A stretch of DNA of 64,000 nt from Endothia cerciana (lineage: Eukaryota; Ascomycota; Sordariomycetes; Diaporthales; Cryphonectriaceae), in NCBI GenBank assembly GCA_026119935.1, contig JALRMH010000002.1:1612001-1676000 (forward strand), written 5' to 3'. Below, in pieces: positions 13,496 through 26,388 of the stretch (its first letter is position 1; each line of letters starts with the position of its first letter). The position numbers and the translations under genes are program-made. The notes beneath the pieces were generated by a model, which worked only from the letters and a program-made list of their open reading frames with translations, did no database searches and was not told the origin of the DNA.

Positions 13496-14507
13496 CCCCT
13501 TGCCTCTAATCACCCCTTGCTCTTGATGTCTCTGGTGACGAGATTGGTGCCAGATCCTGTGGTGACCAAAGACACTGCCAATCCTCTCATCTCCACAATT
13601 GCGCCTCCGCCAGATTACGACCCGGCATCGTGCGTGCTGGATGCAGACCGCTGACCGCTCGCTGCGACGATTCAGCCTCCACATCGTCCATCCTCTGCAC
13701 CGGACGCTGCTACCTCTGTTCCCAGCTGAGGGTGCCCGTGGGGGGGAGGGCTCGGCGACGGCTTCGGTTGACGGAAAGTAAAAGTCCTGAATGCGTATGT
13801 ATGTACTAATAGTACTCAAACTCACCTCATCTTCCCCTCTTCCCCTCTTCCCGATCGACGAATGAGGTCCTGGCGGGCTGACCTCGACGATACCTAATCC
13901 AATGCAGCTGCCAGAACTCTGCTGAACGCCCCGGAGCTTAAATCTGGCTCATTCGTTGTGTGACCTGTTAGTCCGGGGCTCGTGCCCGGTGCGGAACAAC
14001 GGCATTTCCGTTAATTGTTGTCCAGGTTGTGGTATTTCCCGGAAGCAGCCCCCCTCTGCTATTCTCCTCCTTGGCGACACCACCCGGACACGGTATCGTG
14101 TGCTCCCACGGTCAGACACTGGGCATGGCAGAGCTTGTTGTCGTCCACGACGGTGCAGCTGTGCGGGGCACGCGCCAGCTCGGGCTCGAATATCAAATAA
14201 TCGCGCAGGAACAGTGACATCCTGCCTGTGAGGCTCGACGTTACGGTGCCATGCACCAGCCAGCCAGCAGCCGAGACTCGAGGAGACCTGGTAGCCGACA
14301 GGGAATTGACTTTTGGACACTACTACGATGACAGGGAAGGGAGACCATGAATATTCAACCCTCACTGGTCCGAAATTAGCAGAGTGGGACGACGATTTCC
14401 AAGTCTACTACGGTAAGTCGTGCTGGCCCACCTGGCTCGCGAGTGACAGACAGGCCCAGGTCCGACCCCCCCCGCCAAAAGTAACCCCCCCCGGTGCCTG
14501 ACCTTGC

Positions 14508-14562
14508 ATGTGTGTGTGAGTGTGTGTGTAAGTGTTGTAAGTGTGTGTGTGTGTGTGTGTGC
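14508..14562. repeat. TG microsatellite, interrupted
   Basis: TG dinucleotide repeat broken by short TAAGTGTTGTAAG interruptions. The longest pure run is about 11 units near 14541-14562. Confidence 0.9.
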
Positions 14563-16141
14563 CAAGGATGCAGACGCCTTGCACGGCACTCCTTGCTCGT
14601 CCCGCACGTCTGAAACGCTGCAGAACCTCAACCACACCATCGTATTGTGTCGTATCCTGCCTGCCCTATTCCTGGCCCCCCAAATCCTCTTTTCCCACCA
14701 TTCCTGGCCAATCCTACTGGCTGCCATGCAACGGTAGCAGCCACTGGTCAACCGTGCGCCTTTTGGGGGGGGGGGGGGTTTCTTTCCCTCCCTCATCCTG
14801 CGACCTCCTCCTCTCCAGAGGCACTCATCCTCTTCCCTTCTGGCTATCTTCTCTGCCTCGCGGTGCCTGGGCTCACTGCTTGCTAGTTCCCTTTCTGTCT
14901 GCGCCTCCCCCCCCCCCCACCACCCGGAACCTTGACCCGTGTCGCCACCCTCGGGCGCCCAGGTCGCCATCGATATCTTTCTCTTCGACGACAAGGTGAA
15001 GTATTCGAACGCCGGAAGACCGCGAAGTCACCTCAGCGAAGTCTGCGGAGGTGTCGTCGGCCCAAGTCACCGCGTCTCCACCTCGTCTGGTCTCCGCGAA
15101 GTCTGTGACACCCTTTCTGCGAGCTTGACCCTGCACGACCGCGTGGTTGAGCCAGCCAGCCGAAACAACAGATGTATGTACGTGATGCCCCTCGCCGACG
15201 GATATGCTCCTTGATGGAGCTACCGAGCCTCGACCTTGTCTTCCCTTGCCCGCAGCCCAGGTCTACTGCTCGCTTGGCCTGCCCTGCCCTGTCCTGCACC
15301 GTGGTGGTCACCCTCTATGCGGCCCTCCCGTTCCGCCTCCCTTCCCCTCTGCTGCTTGCCTTGGTCGCTGTACCTGCCCGCCCGCCCGCCCGCCCGACTG
15401 TTTTGTTTGGACTTCTGTCTCAGCTGCTTGGACGTACTGTTCGTGTCCTTCTTGTTCCCTACCTGGCCACCTCGTCGTCATCGTCCCCCTTTCCCCTTGC
15501 GCTGTTCCTTTCGTCTTGAGAATCTGTGATTCACTCAACCACACCTCGCCGGATCCTGTGATGCTCGAGCACGTCCGCTAACCATAGCAGACCTGCTCAG
15601 AAAAACAGACGGATTGGCTTGTCGGAGGTACTAGCGACCCGTCCCGTCTGAGGTCTCTGGAACTTTCCGCCTTTTAGCCCTCTTGCTTCTGCTTGTCTCG
15701 CACGAGATCACCGACTCCGTCTTCACACCGCTTGCCGCGCCCTTCTTTTGTTTTTTTCCCCGCGGGAACCCGGCTGTTGACGGCTCTCACCAGTCTTGCC
15801 AGGCTGGTCTCCCCCTGGATTTGGGCTCACTTCGCCGTCCGACTTCCCGTCCAGTCATTTTCAAGTGTTGGGCTCGTACGACCTTTCCGAGGGGGGTTAC
15901 GGCAGCACGCTGCGGGATTTCATTCTCGTCATTCTTGTCACTCCGAGCATTCGCCAGCCACCTGGTGATCCACGCGCTTACCTTTTCCAACCGGCGCCCA
16001 CAAGCTCTTGCACATGCGACCGAGTACGGCATCGGACAAACATCCGAAGAGACAGGGAATCGACGGGTAGCAGGGCTCGCCTGGACGTTTTTTGTTCTTT
16101 TATTCTTTTATCAGGGTTTACTTCTGGGGGGGTGACAGCTC

Positions 16142-18993
16142 ATGAGTCGACCTCAATATGGGAACGAAATGGACCGACCGTCGACATCGGACATTATTAG
16201 GAGGGCTAGGGAACGGGCGGAGGCCGGCCAGCCTCGAGAGGATTACGAGACATTTCTGCGGCGCCAGGCGGCAATGAACAATACCAACAACGGCTCTCCC
16301 AGGACGCCGGACATACCGCCGAGGAATCGACCCCCCAAAGCATCTTCTCCGGACAGCGGGGCCCCGAGGCAACAAAGACTACAAGCACCACCGGGCTTGC
16401 AAGACAAAGATGGTCAGATTGCGCTGTCGATATCGAGGCCCGCGCCCGTCCCACAATGGCCACTAGCTGGTCCCCTCGCTGGTCCCCCCGCCCCTTCGAA
16501 CGCGGAGCCTTACAGGCCGCCAGCCGGCAGCTCACCGCCGCAGAGACCACCTCGTCCCAGCCACGTGCCGTCGATCCTGGACGCCTCGAAAATTCAGGAC
16601 CCCACACCGTCCTTCCAATATCAGCCACATCTTGACAGGGACTCGGGGAATGCCACATCTTCCGTCCCGGAGACCCCATCGTCCTTTTCGCGACCCTCGA
16701 CCCTGTCATCAGTAGGCTCCATACCGGACTTCCCCTTGCCGATACAAGCCCCGCCGCCGCCGCCGCCGCCGCCGCCCATGGGCCCGCCACCGCGGAGGAG
16801 CGTCAACTTGGGCCCACCGCCCTCGGCCAGGCGTGGCGCCTCGTCCTTTTACTCACACCTCTCCTACGTATCACCGATCCCCGAGGAGAGTCCACGGTCG
16901 AGATCACACACGTCGTACGCGTCGAGCGCGGCGATGCCTGAAAGCTGGGGCACACCCTCCCCGATGGGCAGCCCCCAGCACGATGAGGCCTTTTTTGACG
17001 ACGCGATCATCGAGGAGAGGAGTCCGAGCCCGTCGGAGGGAATGTCGATGCAGTCAATGCCGGAGGACGATGGCGACGAGAGCAGGCTCGTCAGGAGTGC
17101 AAGCGTTGGGCGCAGGGGACGGGCCGCTCTTGTGACGACAGCACCGATCTCACGAAACTTGGACGCGGAAGGTGTTTCTCCCAGACCTGCCGCGACACCG
17201 CTACAAGCGAGCCCTTTCTCTGACGCCACGGGCTTCCTCGGGCCATCCTCAGAATCTTCGTCGACCATCCCGTCCACCCAGCCAGCCAGAAGCCCCCCGG
17301 TCGGCGCGGCACTCACCGCCGACGCCATACTAAACGCCTATGACGCAGCGTCTGCGATGGACTCGAGAGCGTCCAGGCGGATATCTGACTCTCCTAACAC
17401 CCAGACCCAACGGGGCTTTAGCCGGTTGTCAGCGATAAGACGGCCACCGAGGTTGAACATCGATGCGGTCAGGGAGGCCGAGCAGAGAGGCAGCCTAACC
17501 AGCCTTCCAGATCTGATCAGGCGGGCGACAAGATTGGCTGCGAGCCTGGACCGGGGCAAGAGGCCGGCAAGCCGTTTCGACCTGGACGATTTCCCACCGG
17601 AGCTGTACGGTGCCAACCGGCCACCGAACGTCAGCCATGGTTCCGGTAGGTGATGCCCGCGGTGAGCCTACCCAATATTGAGCGAGTGCTGACCCGCGGT
17701 ACAGATGAGTACTACGATGACAAGCACCGGTCAGGCTTCTCAGACATGCTTGCGGCGTTCCCGCCGCCGGCCCAGGCGCAGAGTCGTACGGGTATCCGGC
17801 AGAGTATACGTGACTCCGTCTTGTCGTGGCCTCTGCCCCCTCTGGAGCGCCGCTTTAACAACGCGAATCCTGGTGCGCCAGGATATCCGTCGGGAGGAAC
17901 CACGCCCGAGTCTCAGAAGAAGGGTCGTCGTTGCTGCGGTCTACCTCTGTGGGGGCTCATCCTGATCACCATAATCCTCATCGTCCTTATTGCGGCTGCC
18001 ATCATCATCCCGATCGAGTTTTTTGTCATCCGCAGGAATAACACCAGCGCCAGCACGACGGCGGCCGCCGAGAAGCAGTGCCAGAACCAGCTCACCTGCC
18101 AGAACGGGGGCACCAACATCGTCACGAACGGCATCTGCTCCTGCATCTGCTCGAACGGCTTCACCGGCTTCGACTGCTCCACGTCCGACACCGTCGGCTG
18201 CACCACCACCACCGTAACAGGTGATGCTAATATCAGTAATGTCACACTGGGGGACGCCATCCCGCGCCTGCTGACCCAGGCCTCCTCTAATTTCTCGATC
18301 GACCTCTCCGAGACCTCGATCCTCTCCAAGCTCAACGCCGGCAACCTGAGCTGCTCCTCCCAGAACGCCCTCGTCACCTTCGACGGCCAGGACACGCGTG
18401 CCGGAGCGGCCACCGACGCGGTGTCGGACGACACGACGGGCACGGCGTCGAACCAGGTAGTCGCGGCCGCCGTCGTGGAGGACGCGAACGCCGCGACCGT
18501 CACCGTCATGGCCGGGCAGTCGAGCACCACCACCCTCACAGTCGGGGGCGGCACGACCTCGATCCCGCCCACCACGACCATAACGATCACGAAGACCCTG
18601 ACGGCCAGCTGGACGGGCTCATCAACGTCGGCGTCGGCGCCGACGACGGCGACCTCGACGGCGACCTCGACCGCGGCGCCCGCCAGCTCGACCTTCACCG
18701 TGACGCAGGAGGTCCTCGACTTCGCGCGGGTGGGCGTGCTGTTCATCCTGCAGCAGGAGCAGCTGAGCGACGCCTCGACGGCCCAGACCTCCCTCGAGTC
18801 CTTCTTCGAGTCCACGAGCCAGACGGTCTCCTCGGCCAGCAACGTCTCGCTCGCCAACGGGAACACGATCGACCTGGTGAACTTCCACGTCGACGTGGGC
18901 ACGGGCCTGGTCGGCAGCCTCGTCACCACGACGAAGCGCGGCCTGGGCGAGGCGGGCATGGGCCTGTGGGGGCGGGGCCGACCAGGAGGCTGA
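16142..18993 (+). CDS. Single-pass membrane protein with EGF-like module and Ser/Thr-rich ectodomain
   Basis: Two exons (16142-17645 and 17705-18993, 59-nt intron with GTAGGT donor and ACAG acceptor) join in frame to 930 residues. The first ~580 residues are disordered: rich in Pro, Ser and Arg, with a polyproline run before MGPPPRRSVN. A Cys-Cys pair (GRRCCGLPLWG) precedes one strong hydrophobic helix at about 581-610. Directly after it is a compact cysteine module with Cys at about 627, 633, 646, 648, 650 and 659, including CQNGGT and CSNGFTGFDC, which fits an EGF-like fold. The remaining ~270 residues are Thr/Ser/Ala-rich and probably O-glycosylated. With no signal peptide, the likely topology is type II (N-terminus in the cytosol). 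Proteins of this layout occur widely in filamentous ascomycetes; I know of no established function. The start could also be the second ATG (16169). Confidence 0.8.
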
Positions 18994-20981
18994 GAAGGAA
19001 CCAGCGGGCAGGGCGGTTGAATATCTAGCCGGAGAAACGGGACCAAATATGATGAGACATGAAGACGCATCTTTTCTTTGGGAGAGAAGGGGGATTACCA
19101 CACTCCCCACTAGAAGAAGCACTCGGGCGTCAAGGCGAAACAAAAAAGGGCGGCTACATTTCCCACATCACAGCACGAATGAGCGGTTGGGGTTCTGGCT
19201 TGTTTCTTTTCTTCTTTTCCATTTCCGCTTCGCGAAATTAATTCTCACCGGTGGAGAAGACAAACACGCGCACATATCCAACCCCCACAAGAAGAGCCAG
19301 CACTTTTTGGGAGGGTCTTCTCCTCTTCCTTTCGAACCCGCTGCGCGCTGGCAAGCCTTTTGCGCTGTTAATTTTTCCCCCGTTGCCTTTTTGTTTTGTT
19401 CCTGCTCGGTAAGCTTTTACTGTGTATATACCACGATCAACAACACCCCTGTGCAACTACTATCCATTCAGCCTGTCAGATTTCCCTGCGGACCTGCTTT
19501 CTGTTTGCTCGTTTCTCCCTTTTTTTTTTCTTTTTCTTTCTTTTCTTTCTTTCCCCCCCCTCCTTTCTCTCTTTCGGTCCTTGAGCTCGAGACTTTGCCT
19601 TGTGGTGAGGCAATATGACCGTTGTATATAGACCTGAGCTCTGGGGAACGCTGATGAGATGGGAAGATGCAAGGAGAAGGGGGGGGGTGGGGATTCAAAG
19701 GGAACATCTCTGTCTGTCGACAGAACTCCTGTGGGGCTGGTGGACGAGGGGGGGATGGACGGCCCCGAGTAGCCGGAAGAGAAGTTTATTGATAACAGGA
19801 AGCGTCTAATGATGAACTTGCCCCGTCTATGACGGGAGCCTCGTGGTCTTTGTTTCCTTCCCCCCCGGGAGGTTAGGCCGTGATCAGATCTGCCTTCCGT
19901 GCATGCTTGTTCGTGATGAGTGCCCCGTGCCGTTTCCAGCCGTCGAGCGCAACTTGTCAAGGAAAAATACGCGATCGGCACACATACGTCTACACGAAGC
20001 TTCTCGCGCCTGATGCCGCCGTCCATCCATCCATCTTGAAGTTGCCGCACCACGACGTCAAGGGCAATCAACGGTGCCGCTTTTTCCCCATTTTGGGGGG
20101 GGGGGGGGAGGTGGACATGACCATATCGATGCATCAGGGACTTTGGGCGGAGGGGATCTCATCAGCGTTCACGAGATCTTCATCGTGTCCTGTCACTAAC
20201 ATGAGTCCGCCTGGCGGTAGAGGCTGACGAATGGTGGGTCTTGGCCGCACGGGATCGATACACAACACCCAGACTTGGTAGGGACAGTGAGGGCGGGACG
20301 AGGGGGAGGAGGGGGATGGTCTAGAGGCCCCAACGCGCCGGAGAGTCACCGGACACATCGGGCACCACACCTAGATCGAGTGGCATCCATGGAAAGCTGT
20401 TACCCTAGGGGGGTTAAGTAGGGCGGGCCCTTGTCGTGGTCCGTCCGCTGGCGTATTACTTGGGGCGTGGCAAAGCCTCCCCGGGCAGGCCCTGGATGCA
20501 TGCCACCTTGGACCAGCGATGTGACAGAGGGCCACGTGTCTCGCTCGACTCTGCTACCTAGGTCCTGGGTCACAGGCAGTGGGCCGGAGGCTCTGGGTCT
20601 TCCGGCCATGGCAGCTGGACACACACGCGAGGGCAGTGCCGAGAGTCTCGGTGCTGAGGACGCGGAGCGGGGGTCAACCCGGCAGGATGCCTCCTTCACC
20701 CGGCCCGTCGCGTCGAAGTCCTCCCGGGACCGTTGCCGGCCTTATCGTATCATCTGTTCTCATGGCGCGGGAGGTATGGAAGGATCACCTGCCTCAGTGC
20801 CCACACCGCCGGTCACAGCTCCTAGGCACGACGAGCGTGGGCCTGCCAGTGCCGCACCTCCTCAGGAGTAAGTAGTAGGCCAGACGCCTGCTGCTATGGT
20901 AATACACGAATCTTTCGCCAGTGTCAATCTTTGCTATGTGACCATTTACACTTCTATACATGTGCCCGACGGCCCCCTTTC
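18994..20981. other. Intergenic, no gene seen
   Basis: 3' flanks of two convergent genes. It contains pyrimidine-rich stretches (about 19500-19580) and a G14 run at 20095-20108. No open frame with a recognisable domain is present. Confidence 0.5.
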
Positions 20982-21624
20982 TCACCCACTCTTAACAGTG
21001 TCGCGGGGGATCTTTGTCTCGACGCCCTGGCCCTCCAGGACCTGGATCGAGTTCTCGGCCGTGAGCAGGCCCGACCCTTCCTTCAGGTATTTATACCGCG
21101 CCGCATAGACCCAGTACGCCCCGGAGAAGAGGACCTCGGCGCCGACGATCGCGCATGCCCAGTTCATGTTGCCGATGTCCTCGCCGGTGACGGGGAGGTA
21201 CAGCGGGCAGCTGAGGCGGCGGGTTTTCACCGGCTTGTCAGCGACGGATTCCTCACGAAAGCACAGGGGAGCGGGGGATCTGGGTAGTACTGACAGGTAC
21301 ATCACGATAACCAACAGGGCCCAAGCGACCGAGATGTAGTTGACCAGGACGGCCCACCGGCCCAGGTCGAAGTGTTTCCGCTCCGGGAGGATGTGGCGGC
21401 CGCGGACCAGAACCTGGGGCAGGGCCCCGTCAGTACAGCGCCTCGACCAACCCGGGGGGGCGAGGAGGGAGGTCTCAAACTTACCGCGAGGATCGGGGCG
21501 ATATAGGCCGCCTGGAAGAACACCCCTGATCCGCTGACGATGGCATAGAACGCAAGGTCGCTCCCCAACGAGATCAGACCTGGTTGAGAACAAGAGAGTG
21601 TTAGCTGCCGCAGACCTGGTATCG

Positions 21625-21664
<40 letters not shown>

Positions 21665-23421
21665 CAGACGGGTTTGGCTTACCGACGACGATCTCGACAA
21701 CGAACACAACCAGCATCATGTTCCAGGGGACGCCATATCGGGGGTGAAGCTTGGCGAGCCAGTCGGAGTAAGGGAACGCCTTGTCCTCCGCCATTCTCCA
21801 CCCGAGACGGGAGCAGGAGGCCAGCACGCCGACGCAGATGAGCAGCTAGATGAGCCCCGCATCAGATTATCGTGGCCAAAGGGGAAGTTTGAGGTAGGGC
21901 AGGGCAAGGTAGGATATACTCACGTTCCCGATGACGAATAGGATTGAGATGAAGAGTCCGCCGCCGTATAAGCTACCGGAAATCTCTGCGAACCACGAGA
22001 CGTACGGGGCGCTACATGATCCTGTCAGACAACATACTGCTGCACCGGGGGCTCGGGCGTCATCTCGGCTTACAGTTCTTCGGCGTACGATGCATAGTTA
22101 CCGCACGTGAACAGGAGGATCAGGTCCGTGACAACGGTGGTGATACCGGCAAAGATCATCGACCAGACCATTGCTCTCTGTCATTAAAGACTTCAGTTTA
22201 GCAACTCCCGGAGACGAGCATCGACATCAATCGAGGAGGGGGTGGAAGAGACGGGGCGAGGACTAAACACGCGTTGTGTGTTGGCACTAAGGAGGGGACT
22301 TGGAAGGGACTCACCGGCGCGTCCTCTGCCGCATTCCGCATCTCCTCCACCAGGTGCATCATGGCATCCGTGCCATACAGCCCGTAGATCGAATTGTAGA
22401 AGGCCATGATGAAGACCCAGCCGTTGCTCGAGTATCCCGTGTTGTTGAGGAACGTGGTGAAGACGAACTCGGCGCTGGACTTGGGCGCCTTCACCAGCAC
22501 GGTGATGGCCCAGGCGAAGAAGCCGCCGACGGTGAGGAGTGCGCCGAAGGAGCTGTAGAACGGCAGGAGGGAGGCGTGGAGGTTCATGAACAGCGGGACG
22601 ATGATGAAGCCGAGGTAGAGGAGGAAGCTCATCCAGGACTGCGCGTCTTGTCAGCTCTCGGAACCGAGCCTAGGGACTTTTCCACCCAGACACATCGAGG
22701 TGGTGATTGGTCGCTCCCTTTTTTCTTGGGGGAGGGGGCTTTGGGAGGAAAGGGTTCAGCCTGCTTACGGTCCACTCGAAGTCGGGGTGCACGGTCTGCA
22801 CGAAGGACCCGATGATGTTCGCATTCTGGATGGCACACGAGGAGCTGACGGACATCTCGGCCGTCATCAACGCCCAGCCGACGAGGTACGAGAGCAGGGG
22901 CCGCCACTTGGGGCTGGCGAGCACCTGCACGTAGTACTGCTGCCCGCCGGCGGTGGGCCAGATGCCACAATACTCCGCCAGCGAGGCCATGAGGAGGGTC
23001 TGGCCTATGGCGACGGCGATCCTTTTTGTTGCCCGCTTGGTCAGATCACCGTGGACGTCCACCGACCTGCCAGGCAGGATCAATCGGGAGAACTCACGAT
23101 CCGTACAGAAGGCCCACCGGGCCTCCAATGTCGAAGATCGTGCCGTACAGGACCACAACGCATGCCCATGTGGCGCACATCATGACCTGATACGCACATA
23201 CTAGTTGTGACGGGTTTCAGTCATATTGGCCGGGGCAGCGTCGGGGATCGGCAGGTCAGGTAGGTAGTTAACGCACGCGTCCAGAAGTTGTAGACTCTCT
23301 TCATCTTTGGCTTCTTGCCCATCATTATCAACTCCATGTCATCCGAGCTGACGGCCACTTTTGCCTCGAGCCTTCCGGGGTCCATGGCCCCTTCAGGCTG
23401 TACCTCTTCGGTCGTTGCCAT
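20982..23421 (-). CDS. APC-superfamily permease (choline/GABA/amino-acid permease type)
   Basis: Predicted 12-TM plasma-membrane importer of the amino acid-polyamine-choline family, closest in pattern to yeast Hnm1-like and GABA/choline permeases. Ten exons in reading order: 23421-23277, 23200-23098, 23021-22769, 22638-22315, 22177-22074, 22011-21924, 21845-21683, 21579-21485, 21413-21295, 21210-20982. All phases match and give 540 residues. Family landmarks are NFWTLCAY leading into TM1, DIGGPVGLLYG, ASLAEYCGIWPTAGGQQYYV in TM2-3, and GWALMTAEMSVSSS. Later come GTDAMMHLVEEMRNAAEDAPRAM, SRLGWRMAEDKAFPYS in the TM8-9 loop, and LYLPVTGEDIGNMN before the last helices. Intron 7 (21580-21682) carries a CA microsatellite. 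It is divergent from the FAD oxidase gene at 24518, which suggests co-regulated uptake and oxidation of one nitrogen compound. The substrate is not certain. Confidence 0.88.
21626..21662. repeat. CA microsatellite inside a permease intron
   Basis: About 18 CA units on the + strand (TG on the coding strand), lying wholly within the permease intron at 21580-21682. Confidence 0.9.
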
Positions 23422-24517
23422 GGTCGGCGGCAGTGTAGGGAGTCTACTCGGACGGGAAGGGCAGTGTGGGCGTTGGTTCTCAAGAATAGACGAGGAGGCG
23501 TGTGGAGAAGAGTCAAGGCGCCGACGGTACGAGACAACTCAGGACTAGTTGAGCTCCCAGGAACGATTGGGCACGGAATAACAGACGACAGCAAGTACTT
23601 TCAGGACACTCCTAAGACGTGGCTGCTCTCCCCCGCCCCCCTATCCGGAAGAGGGTAGATGATATAAGTCTGAGCTTTCAGTGCTGCGAGAGGTCTAGGT
23701 CGCCTCTGGCCCTGCCGCTTATCGTTGTCTGTCTGCCCGGCTTCAGGACGTCCAAGTGAGCCCCACTCCCCCGGATCCCAGCGGCCAGGATGACCTCGTG
23801 CTCTCTACAATAGCCTCTGTCGTAGATAAGATAGGCAAGGAGCGGAGGCGAGTCAACGGGCATTTGCCAAGGCCGGGGAGACACCCCTTCTAGGCCGTGG
23901 TGGATGATACGCAGCAAGCCACGTGGTGAACCTACCTGCTTGTCAGGGTGGGCGTTAGACACCTCGAGACTGACCGTTGGATGCGTATCAGTTCATGTAT
24001 GCCCTTATGCCAATCTGGAAGTTATAGACGACGGGGAGTCGCACGCTGGTCGCTGCTTGCTTGCTATTAGTGTTGCGGGAGGGAGCCATGCGAGGGGGTG
24101 CGCAGCTAGCCTGGGATATCTTCGCCCGCAGCCGAGGTAAGCTCGGCTTTTAGATGTAACGGGAGAATCAACACCACAATAATCACACTGAGGATTGGGC
24201 TATACTAGCCCTACCACGACTAGGACCCTATCTACCGGCAAGGCGGGCAACTATGCGGCACGAGGCTTGTCTGAGCCCGGTAAGTGTAACCGAATAGTGT
24301 GTAAGCCTCTCATGTGAGCGAATCATAACAACGACTATGCTTGAGCAAAAAAGACCAAGGACAGGTAGGGGAAATCATTCATGATCCTCCAAGCCGTTGC
24401 CCATTCGAACTGGTTTTTTTGGTTTGGTTTGGTTTGGTTTGGTTTTTTTTTTTTTTTTTTGCTCACATAACTTGCCAACACGATATTCATTACCGCCTGG
24501 GGTCGAGATTCGAGAAG
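23422..24517. promoter_or_regulatory. Shared divergent promoter spacer
   Basis: About 1.1 kb separates the start codons of the minus-strand permease and the plus-strand FAD oxidase and holds no supportable gene. It includes a GGTTT-repeat and poly-T tract at about 24412-24461, directly upstream of the oxidase. Such T-rich tracts are common nucleosome-depleted promoter elements in fungi. The divergent arrangement would allow common regulation. No specific factor site was assigned. Confidence 0.4.
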
Positions 24518-26160
24518 ATGGGATCGGTATCGAACTACGGTTTGTTTGCCCGCGGCATGTAATTAGTCAATAAGTATTGCACGTGCTGATCCCTCTCATG
24601 ATTACGCAGACGCCTTCAAGGCAAAGATCGAGTCCCTCGTCACTACAGACCCGGGTCTTCCGCGCCCGAACCCCACCCAGGCCTTCTGGCAGCAACCCCC
24701 TCATCCCGACGTCTCGGCTGTTCAGTCCCCCTCTTTGCCCGCCGAGACCGATGTTGTGGTCATTGGCTCTGGGATCACCGGCTGCAGCGTCACGAAAGCG
24801 CTCCTGGAAGATGAGTCCTTCGGGCCCGTCCACGTGACTGTCCTGGAAGCTAGGACTCTCACCTCGGGAGCAACAGGACGCAATGGGGTGAGTCGCAAGG
24901 CCCACCGGAGACAAGCGTATCTCTGCCCGCCATCTAACGGACCTGGCATAGGGGCACCTCGTCTCAGCTGCTGGCCACAAGTTTTCAGATTGGGCCGAGC
25001 ATCACGGAACCGAAGCGGCCAAGGAGATGGCCCGTTTCAGTCTCATGAACGTGGCCAGGGTCCAGGAGATCGTGGGCAAGATGGATGCGGACATCCAGGA
25101 GAGGAGCGAGATCCGGACCGTCCAGAAGCTATGTGCCGCCACAGACGACAAGCTCTGGGAGCACCACGTCCGGTCCATCAGGATGATGGCCGAGGAGCTT
25201 CCCGAGCACAAAGACCACAACCGCCTCGTCGGCGTCAAGGAGCTCACCGAGGACTGGGGCCTCGTCGGCGTCGTCGGCGGCTACGCCCAGGAGGCCGGCG
25301 CCCTGTGGCCGTACAGGCTGTGCACCGAGATCTTCGCCGGCCTCCTGAAGGCGCACCCCGACCGCCTGGCCATCGAGACGCACACGCCCGTGACGTCCGT
25401 GTCCGAGGACCCCACCACCGGGGGCGCGGCGCACAGGTACGTCGTGGCGACCCCGCGCGGCGCCGTCCGGGCCGGGCGCGTCGTGTACTGCACCAACGGG
25501 TTCACGTCGCACCTCCTCCCGGCCCTGCGCGGCAAGATCTACCCCTTCCGGGGCCACATGACGACGCAGGCCGTCCCGGAACACTTCCCGTCGCGCGGCG
25601 GCGAGCGGTCCTGGAGCCTGATGCAGCCCACCCGCCTGGACCCGCGGACGGGCGAGTACCAGTTCGGCCTGTACTACCTCCAGCAGAACGCCAAGACGAA
25701 GGACATGTTCGTGGGCACGGAGAACCAGACGCTCGGGGAGTGCCTGTGCAGCGACGACACGTTCGTGAGCGACGCCTCCATGAGGGACCTGCCGGCGCTG
25801 CTGCCGCGGCTGTTCAAGGCCGTGAGCGGCGAAGGGGGCGAGAAGCCGACGCTGAAGGCGATCTGGTCGGGCGTGATGGGGATGACGCCCGACGGACTGC
25901 CGCTGGTCGGTAAGCTTCCCAGCAACGCGACGGGTCGCGAGCCCGGAGAGGAGTGGGTCGCCGCGGGGTTCCAGGGCTATGGTATGGACAAGTGCTGGTT
26001 GACCGGGGAGGCTGTGGTGGGGATGATGGCAGGGCGGGATGTCAGCCCTTGGTTTCCTTCCCCCTACGTTATTACGGAGGAGAGGGTGGCCGAGAAGCTG
26101 GGCATCGAAAGCGTCTGGGATGAGTATGTGAGCATGGCTGAGGGGACTCTTTATCCCTGA
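24518..26160 (+). CDS. FAD-dependent oxidoreductase (DAO family, amine/amino-acid oxidase type)
   Basis: Flavoprotein oxidase of the D-amino acid oxidase/glycine oxidase fold, predicted to oxidise a secondary amine or amino acid. Three exons (24518-24539, 24610-24887, 24952-26160) join in frame to 502 residues. The first exon codes only seven residues before the split Asp codon. Early landmarks are GLPRPNPTQAFWQQPPH and then the Rossmann ADP-binding motif VVVIGSGITGCSV at about 56-68. GATGRNGGHLVSAAGHKF follows the second beta strand. Later come the C-terminal FAD-contacting segment MGMTPDGLPLVGKLP and GFQGYGMDKCWLTGEAV. The pattern is that of the large fungal 'FAD dependent oxidoreductase' group found beside permeases. 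The neighbouring divergent permease (20982-23421) is a likely partner supplying the substrate. It has no signal peptide or obvious peroxisomal C-terminus (it ends GTLYP), so it is probably cytosolic. Confidence 0.88.
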
Positions 26161-26388
26161 GTGCAATCAGGAGGGGGGAGTGGCCTTTCAGGAAAAACGG
26201 TTGCTGCGTTTGTATCCAGCTGCTAATTACATGCACCAAGTCCTTCCACCTGCAGATTGCTGTCCTCGTATCTTTCGCTGGCACCCCTTTGTATTTCGTT
26301 CCGCTGCAGGTCCTTGGCCCTTCGGCCATACAGCCCGGAGACCTCATGGGGACGTGGTCAGACTTCATCCTCTCCCTCGGCCGACCAC

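Larger units (their letters stand above)
7956..16141. other. Long gene-poor stretch with homopolymer and microsatellite tracts
   Basis: No coding sequence is supportable. Open frames on both strands have low-complexity or arginine/proline-rich translations typical of GC-rich shadows. The stretch is rich in long G or C runs (8946-8960, 11262-11274, 11753-11765, 12225-12237, 12572-12585, 13414-13425, 14765-14778, 14907-14918). It also holds an AGCC-type tandem repeat (12299-12330), a CA repeat (13469-13495) and a TG repeat (14508-14562). The final 1-2 kb is presumably the promoter and leader of the gene starting at 16142. Confidence 0.5.

Noticed and set aside
17913..19070. Minus-strand frame (385 codons) opposite the EGF-like protein gene
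   Set aside because: Val-rich antisense shadow of the Thr/Ser-rich ectodomain; no start context or domain.
25129..26166. Minus-strand frame (345 codons) opposite the FAD oxidase
   Set aside because: His/Pro/Arg-rich shadow of the real gene.
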